From Cristatella mucedo (taxonomy: Eukaryota; Bryozoa; Phylactolaemata; Cristatellidae): a stretch of 64,000 bases of DNA. A program made the position numbers and the translations under genes. The notes below the pieces were generated by a model. That model made no database searches and had not been told where the DNA came from. It saw nothing but the letters and a program-made list of their open reading frames with translations. Positions 59,282 to 64,000 of this stretch are shown piece after piece (position 1 is the first letter of the stretch; the number at the start of each line of letters is the position of its first letter). The stretch lies in assembly GCA_009760855.2 (NCBI GenBank), contig WPIO01000055.1:908501-972500 (forward strand), in the 5' to 3' direction.

Positions 59282-59842
59282 CAGAGAGAGACAGGGAGAG
59301 CAGAGAGCAGAGAGAAAGCGATAATGAGAGAGAGAGAGGAAGAGAGAGGGAGAGAGCAGAGAGGATGAGAGAGAGAGAGAGAGAGAGCAGAGAGCAACAG
59401 AGAAAGAGTGAGGGAGAGAGGAAGAGAGACAGAGAGAGAGCGCGCGAGAGAGAGGGAGGGAGAGAGGAAGAAAGAGGGAGAGAGAGGAAGAGAGAGAGAG
59501 AAAGGGAGGGAGAGAGCAGAGAGAGAGCCTGCACTAGCGTGAATGCTCGAGCGTCGAGGATGGGAAGAAACATTATACGGAGTAGAGCTTTCGCCTCCGC
59601 CGTGGCCGCCGGTGCAAGGTCGTGCTCGTCCGTTCATTCCTTCTTCACGTACCCGTTGAAGCAATGTGATGCTGTGAGCACCCACTGGTTGGATATCAGC
59701 GTGCCGCCGCAGAATTGCGACGCTCCGGCTGAAGTCACTTGGAGCAGCGCCACCTGCCACGGCCACTGACCCTTGTTGGCCGCCGAGCCGCCGACGATTC
59801 TCGCCGCACCGATCTTCTGCCGTCCGCACTGAGCGACGTCAG
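49042..59842 (-). CDS. SP-3: chymotrypsin/elastase-like serine protease, exons 2-6 (exon 1 off the right side)
   Basis: Exons 59653-59842, 58495-58597, 57265-57436, 51425-51558 and 49042-49206 join in frame to give about 254 residues from DVAQCGRQK to the stop. The product is a secreted S1 protease: activation RIVGG, His57 in TASHCF, Asp102 in NDIALIKL, Ser195 in GDSGGPL. Ten cysteines fit the five chymotrypsin disulfides (1-122, 42-58, 136-201, 168-182, 191-220). Pocket residues by alignment are Gly189 with Ala190, Gly216 and Thr226, so it is not trypsin-like; chymotrypsin or elastase-like cleavage is more likely. Introns are 1.06, 1.06, 5.7 and 2.2 kb; the 5.7-kb intron holds LINE A and LINE B. 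The signal-peptide exon was not found up to 64000. It looks functional. Confidence 0.9.
49207..49677. other. SP-3 intron 5, no feature recognised
   Basis: It has TATG-rich sequence near 49350-49450 and no recognised repeat family. Confidence 0.35.
49678..49750 (-). repeat. LINE A-type tail fragment
   Basis: Reverse-strand tail: tagcgccctgagagaactaa, atttcttcctaggtgctttg. Confidence 0.65.
49905..50455 (-). mobile_element. LINE A 3' end
   Basis: The minus strand reads [20 protein letters not shown] and [20 protein letters not shown], then the 3' UTR and tail at about 49910-49960. It is 5'-truncated. Confidence 0.8.
50795..50920 (-). repeat. SINE S1-like copy
   Basis: On the minus strand a tRNA-like head (gcgttcgcctttcaacg, gcaggctcaaaccctgc) is followed by gtaaagcgcccgaaaagaaa and the tail. 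It is shared with 14525-14640. Confidence 0.7.
51425..51558 (-). CDS. SP-3 exon 5
   Basis: The acceptor is atcgctgtag and the donor TGCTTT|gtgagt; 134 bp. With the last base of exon 4 the junction codon is GCC, giving [18 protein letters not shown], then [19 protein letters not shown] and RGACF. Cys168, Cys182 and Cys191 are present; residue 192 is Phe rather than Gln or Met. Confidence 0.92.
51559..52389. other. SP-3 intron 4, duplicated block
   Basis: Collinear with 15260-16000 of SP-2 in parts (ctttagaagcttt, agtgaattagtcgatcttt). No gene recognised. Confidence 0.45.
52390..53415 (-). mobile_element. LINE A, RT end to 3' tail
   Basis: The minus frame is open for 215 codons: [54 protein letters not shown], then [19 protein letters not shown] and [15 protein letters not shown]. 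The 3' UTR and tail end near 52395. It is absent from the matching intron of SP-2. Confidence 0.9.
53416..54468. other. SP-3 intron 4, duplicated block with a tail remnant
   Basis: Collinear with about 16020-16800 of SP-2; the tail remnant at 53878-53925 is shared. The 92-codon plus frame at 53421-53699 shows no known domain. Confidence 0.45.
54470..56955 (+). mobile_element. LINE B, endonuclease to 3' end, most complete B copy
   Basis: Endonuclease pieces [20 protein letters not shown] and [20 protein letters not shown], then [21 protein letters not shown] pieces near 55600 (SPKDPIL), 55790 (LADYRPVSF), 56000 ([20 protein letters not shown]) and 56180 ([17 protein letters not shown] intact); C-terminal part, and the B-type end. 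Frames are broken, so it is inactive. It lies in intron 4 of SP-3 and is absent from the same intron in SP-2. Confidence 0.88.
57265..57436 (-). CDS. SP-3 exon 4, catalytic Asp102
   Basis: The acceptor is tgcgttttag and the donor ACTCAAG|gtgaga; 172 bp, 57 codons and one base. It reads [25 protein letters not shown] (Cys122) and [11 protein letters not shown] (Cys136, GWG). Confidence 0.94.
57437..58494. other. SP-3 intron 3 with minisatellite remnant
   Basis: A decayed counterpart of the SP-2 minisatellite lies at 57755-57850. From about 57970 it is collinear with 18900-19390. A 112-codon plus frame at 57511-57849 runs through these repeats and is not taken as a gene. Confidence 0.5.
58495..58597 (-). 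CDS. SP-3 exon 3
   Basis: The acceptor is cttttttag and the donor ATAAAG|gtaagc; 103 bp. It reads [20 protein letters not shown] then EGTEMQV and QIIK. Start phase 2 joins AACGG to G, giving CFNGKSLIATG. Confidence 0.93.
59145..59530. repeat. GA-rich purine tract in intron 2 of SP-3
   Basis: Pure GA at about 59195-59274 with flanking gagacag, gcagagag and gggagag units. It begins about 120 bases downstream of the exon 2 donor on the sense strand, as a CT tract. Confidence 0.96.
59653..59842 (-). CDS. SP-3 exon 2, activation site and His57
   Basis: The acceptor is gcgtttgcag and the donor CAACGG|gtacgt; 190 bp. It reads [50 protein letters not shown]. Without splicing a TGA follows within four codons, which supports this donor. 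Confidence 0.95.
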
Positions 59843-61110
59843 CTGCAAACGCAGTGTGGCGGCGGCGGCCGTGGCTTTATCTTTCGCGCCGAGGATTCGG
59901 GAAACGACGTCGCACGAAATCTTAGACGAAAGCATCCTTTTACAGCGCCCGGTTCGATGCTTATTCGATTCTTATTCGATTGTTTGACGCCTGGTTCGAT
60001 GCTTCCCGGGCTAAAATGGCTCTGCGCCTGGGCGTCTCGAAAGCAAAGGCCTTTGGTACTTCTTCGGCCACTGCAGTCAGACAGCCGTTGGGGTGTCGAG
60101 CGAGCTGCTCGCATTGGCACTTGGACGGAAAACTAAATTTTTTGCTACGCCACGAACAAAGAAGTACCCGACGATTTCTCCAAGTGGCCAAGTGAGTAGT
60201 GTCGCAACACAGGTGTTATCTAGGGCGATCGAATCCTGCTGCTCGAATATATCTGTTTAAAGAGTCAAAGAGTAAGTATTCTTAGAGTGCAAAAATTATT
60301 CCTGAATTAACCATCAATATGCTATCATTTCAAGGTTCCTAGGAATGGGCAAGATCTGAAAAAGTTGAGCAACAATTCCCCAACGACTGGAAAAACTTTC
60401 AAAGGTTCTCGGAGTAGAAAGGTGGGCAGCACCGGAGCCTTGGCGAGCTGTCCTTGGAGATACGGCCACTTAAGGTGCAAAGATCTACAGCTGCTAGACA
60501 GGTCAGGCAAGCGGATGTACCCAGCGGGGGGGGGGGTAGCAGAAGCATTAATACATGCCAGCTGCTACAGAGCATGTGCCACTAACCACGGTTCGTTAGC
60601 GGCGATGAAAAAAGATTAGAAAGCCCTCTAAGAATTAAAAAAAAATCACAAATTGGAAATAACACTGACAAAATAGTCGAATCCCACGAACTTGCTTAAA
60701 TGGTATCCGTATAGAGACCCAGGCCGATGTAAAGTCAGCCTACCACTTGCAATAGTTCAACTTACGAAAATTCGGAAATACTAATTCAGCCAGGGTCACG
60801 CAAAACAACTGAAAAACAAAATTTACCCCAGAAAACTTTCAAAATCCGCTGGCGTTCAGTATATTTGACAACACCGCAAACGGTAGAAAGAAAGTGATGT
60901 CTGAAAGCTATGCATTGTGGTTACTGAGGGCTCTCTCTTTACTATTCTAGACTTGTGCGTATTCGACTTACGACAGGTTTTCCGGTCTCTATTTATTTCG
61001 TAAGTCGGGCAGGGGTAAACACATGTCGTGGGCTCGATGGGGGCGATTAAAGGCCGTGACGTAAGAGTGCTGGCGAAGTGAGGGCAGGTTTTTAATAACG
61101 AGAATTTTAT
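59843..61110. other. SP-3 intron 1, no gene recognised
   Basis: It has a G run at 60531-60537 and sequence collinear with 20840-21010 and 22830-23320 of the SP-2 locus. No signal-peptide exon could be found here. Confidence 0.45.
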
Positions 61111-61114
61111 CAAC

Positions 61115-62950
61115 AGTAGTGATCTTAGTTATTATTTTTTATAGTTCTCTAAAGGAAGTTGGTCACCGTTCAGGGGCTTTACAACTCACTGCAAGGAAAG
61201 CAATGCCGAGAGTTTATGACAAGCAAGGTATCCTGCTTAGGCAAGCATGCCGAAACACCGATGCGTGTGTCGTGCTTAGAAAAGCAAGCAAAAGCAAGCA
61301 ATAGGATAAACGCACACACACTAGGACGCTAGTGAGTTTGACTGCTGGATAGCTAGTCACGTGCGCTTAATAGTGCTTTGATAAGTCAAGCCTCCGTAGC
61401 AAGTAGACAAGCCTACTGGGGTGTATCACAAAAGCTTGCTACTGGCGATTTTAATCACGATGGGCGCAATTTCATAGCCCCAATCACAGTAAATAACAAT
61501 TCACCAGCACAGAGCAAATGAAGCTTGTATCAGGTATGGTCAGAAGCTTCTTTTTGAATGCTGTCAAATTTGGACTTGGGCGTGTTCTCATTCGGTATTG
61601 AGTTCAAAGCGACGCCGGCATAATAACGGAAGGCACAGTCTGCGAGGGACTTTAACTTTGTTAGGGGTGCAAGTAATTGATCAGAGTAAGCAGAGCTCTT
61701 GGCTCGTCTGGAGACTTGGTATAAAGGTAATTCACCTAGGTAGGCAGGAGCAGGACAATGGAGGGGACCTAAATGCAAAGGACACAAGCTTGAAGTTCGG
61801 ACGCTGCCTGCTTGGCACTAAGTCTGGGGCCTCAGTACTCTGAGAAGCACTGTAGTGCGTCAGTTAAGATGCATAACTTAAAGACACCTCAGCTGCTGAG
61901 ATTTGCACTAAACGTAAGAGCGTTATTGCGACAGGCGTAGGAAAAATCTAAAATGGCCGTGCAAAACCACTATAATCGGGATCAAACGAATGTGCATTGA
62001 CTAGTTTGGCTATGGTCTCCATTTCGAAGGAAGCTTGAAGTTGTGCACACTTCTGGGCCTTCGCAGTATTTGCAGAATGAACAGTGTAGCTGATTAGCTT
62101 GTGTCGTGGCAAGTCATTTTAGATGTGGACTCGCAGATTCCATGCAGAGGTTGCAGAAGAGTATTCAAGGCGACGAGCCGATTTGCAGAGTTGGTGCTTT
62201 TAAGTTTCTTAGTGACCCATAGGCTTGACCGCAATTAGTAATCGGGTTTTGCGTGCCGGCAATGTCAGATTTTTAGTACCATCCAAGTGCAAGCGTCAGG
62301 CAGCTCGACGAATCTGCGAAGGACGGGGTGTAACATGACAAAATACTTGCTGATTTAACAGCCTTGGTTGCATAGCGTCAGAAGACTCTTAAAGACTATG
62401 ACCACTACTTGCAGTGGCAATATAGGATCGATCTCTATTGGATTCAAACCTACGACCTTGGACAGAAGTCGTGAAAAGCAACCACTTTACCTAGTGGGCC
62501 ATCACGGCAAGAAGAACTAGAAGAACAGAAGAACACTAGAAGGTAAGTAAAACTGTGAGTCGTTTGCATGAAATGAAAGCCTCGATTGGGCCTGGCGATA
62601 ATATCTGCAAGAGGCAGAGTATACACTGGGAACGGGAGAGGTCGACCTAAAGCGGATCCGTGGGACAAAATATAGGCCCGTTATAGGCTCACTGAATAAT
62701 CTTTTTTTTTCAACTCGGACTTACTTTCTGAGTTTTCCACTGAGATAAAGTCTAAGCATCTGAAACAAAGTGTGTGTGGTGCCTATGCGAAATGGAGACG
62801 AAATGCGCTTGAGAAGTATTTCGGGATCAAGGTAAGGAGAGCCACTGAGAGATTCAGTTAGACTGAAAGAGAAAGTCAGTGAGTGTGAGAGAAAAAGAGA
62901 CTCTACCAATACTGACCATTACCGAAAAGTTCGATTTAAAATCAGCAGCA
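61115..62950 (-). mobile_element. LINE C, RT domain to 3' end
   Basis: Minus-strand pieces: DPEILLKRISSPFRIGTT and LRLYLSGKLRK (62725-62850), GSALGRPLPFPVYTLPLADI (62560-62665), and at the C-terminus APAYLGELPLYQVSRRAKSS with LNSIPNE (61560-61760). The tail at about 61120-61170 has the same kind of purine/GTTCTC-like core as LINE A. An S2 SINE is inserted at 62375-62510. Confidence 0.75.
62375..62510 (-). repeat. SINE S2 copy in LINE C
   Basis: Minus strand: ggcccactaggtaaagtggt, tgcttttcacgac, gtaggtttgaatccaat, ccactgcaagtagtggtcat. Confidence 0.78.
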
Positions 62951-63160
62951 TGTCCGACTCTGCTGGGATATCTGTGAAAGCTTACCGTAATTTGTATTTT
63001 AGGTTTGAAGTTCAGATATAAGTGTTCGACTGCTGAGATAATACATGTTCCAGTGACTTAGAAAGTAGTGCTGAAAGAAGGATTTGCAGAAGATTTAAAA
63101 GTCCTTTGATCTAGTGTCGACTTCCTAATGCTCTGTCAGACAACAGATTATACGAAAGAT
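62951..63160. other. No feature recognised
   Basis: Ordinary sequence between two LINE copies. Confidence 0.3.
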
Positions 63161-63164
63161 AATA

Positions 63165-63945
63165 CTAATAATAATGCACTAGATAGAGCGTCCTCAGAGA
63201 ACCAAATCTTTTTCTATGCGCTTTACATTTGCTGCAAAGGGAAACGCGATTGAATGGTGAGTAATATCATGCTTGATAAACAACATGAATAACATGGTTA
63301 GGGGTGAAATGCACAGGGTCAGCATGCAAATTTAGTAAGTGGTAGCATGCACAGTGTCAGCATGCATAAGTACATGAAGGACAAATCACGGGGACCCACT
63401 AAATGCTGTCCTAAATAGGTGTGTTTTAAGTTCTTTTTAAATGTCGTCAAGTCAGGGGATTTTCTGACGCGAGTCAGGAGTGAGTTCCAGGTTGTGGGGA
63501 CATACGAACTAGATGCACGGTCTCCAAAGGATTTGAGGTTTATACGAGGTGTTGGTAAACTGTCGGATCCGAAAAGCGGGTGGTACGATGCTTGGCCTGG
63601 TTAGGGAGATCTGATACGTAAGCTGAAGAGAAAAAATGAAGTAACCCAAAAGGGTGTGACAAAACCTTGAAGTCGATTCGTTGCTTGACTGGTAGCCAGT
63701 GCAGATCGGTGATGAGTGGTGTGATGAGGCAACTGCTACGCTCACGACATGCAAGCGTAGCTGGGGAGTTTTGCACCAGCTGTAATCGCCTGATTGCACT
63801 TGCAGGTAGGCCATCAAGCAGTGACTTACAGAAGTCAAGACGGGATGTCACAAATGCATGGACCAACTTATACGTGGTATCCACACCTAAGCAAGCCCGA
63901 TTTTTGGCAATGTTATGTATCTGAAAGTAGGCAGAACCAATAAGG
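63165..63945 (-). mobile_element. LINE A, RT C-terminal part to 3' tail
   Basis: The minus strand reads KLVHAFVTSRLDFCKSLLDG, LPASAIRRLQLVQNSPATLA, ITDLHWLPVKQRIDFKVLSH, then 3' UTR and tail ending at (AAT)n near 63167. It is 5'-truncated near 63945. Confidence 0.88.
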
Positions 63946-64000
63946 GATTGTCTAAGCTATTATTTAAACAGGGCGAACATTTCAAATTAATAACAACTGT

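Noticed and set aside
59131-59829. A 232-codon minus-strand frame over SP-3 exon 2
   Set aside because: It reads the exon in the wrong frame and continues through the GA tract. The correct frame gives IVGG and HC motifs and has no ATG of its own.

Overview
The window is animal nuclear DNA, most likely from an invertebrate. It has multi-exon genes with GT-AG introns, a tRNA-headed SINE landscape, CR1/L2-type LINEs, a pogo-like DNA transposon remnant, a short LTR retrotransposon, and many long (GA)n, (CA)n and (TA)n microsatellites. I cannot place the phylum from sequence alone; a lophotrochozoan-like marine or freshwater invertebrate is only a guess.

The recognisable cellular genes form a tandem family of secreted chymotrypsin/elastase-like S1 serine proteases, all on the minus strand. 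They were rebuilt by hand from exon homology, splice sites and phase. SP-1 (1627-4776) has exons 1-3 here and continues off the left edge. SP-2 (10690-32081) is a decayed six-exon copy whose exon 2-3 block is duplicated. SP-3 (49042-59842) has intact exons 2-6; its signal-peptide exon is probably beyond the right edge. Exon plan: exon 1 (signal peptide, ends in phase 1), exon 2 (activation site RIVGG and His57), exon 3 (VxLGEH), exon 4 (Asp102, 172 bp), exon 5 (134 bp), exon 6 (Ser195, 165 bp including the stop). Lengths and phases agree between paralogues, which is the main support for the models.

The SP-2 and SP-3 regions are copies of one large segment (about 10.0-24.6 kb and 48.3-62.9 kb) later filled with different LINE insertions. 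Inside SP-2 a second tandem duplication repeats the exon 2-3 block (from about 18.58 kb, again from 24.66 kb). SP-2 has lost the catalytic motif (GDSGGP became GYSGRP), two conserved cysteines and its poly(A) signal, and each of its exon 2 copies carries a different single-base deletion.

Between and inside the genes are three related LINE families, here called A, B and C, two tRNA-derived SINE families (S1, S2), nested insertions, and an LTR element of about 1.93 kb (40078-42005) inserted in the longest LINE A copy. S1 has the same type of 3' tail as LINE A, so LINE A probably mobilises it. Long reading frames made of repeated R-E, S-L, C-V, H-T or Y-I residues are microsatellite artefacts and are not annotated. 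All comparisons were by eye; identity figures are estimates and many repeat borders are good only to about 10-30 bases.
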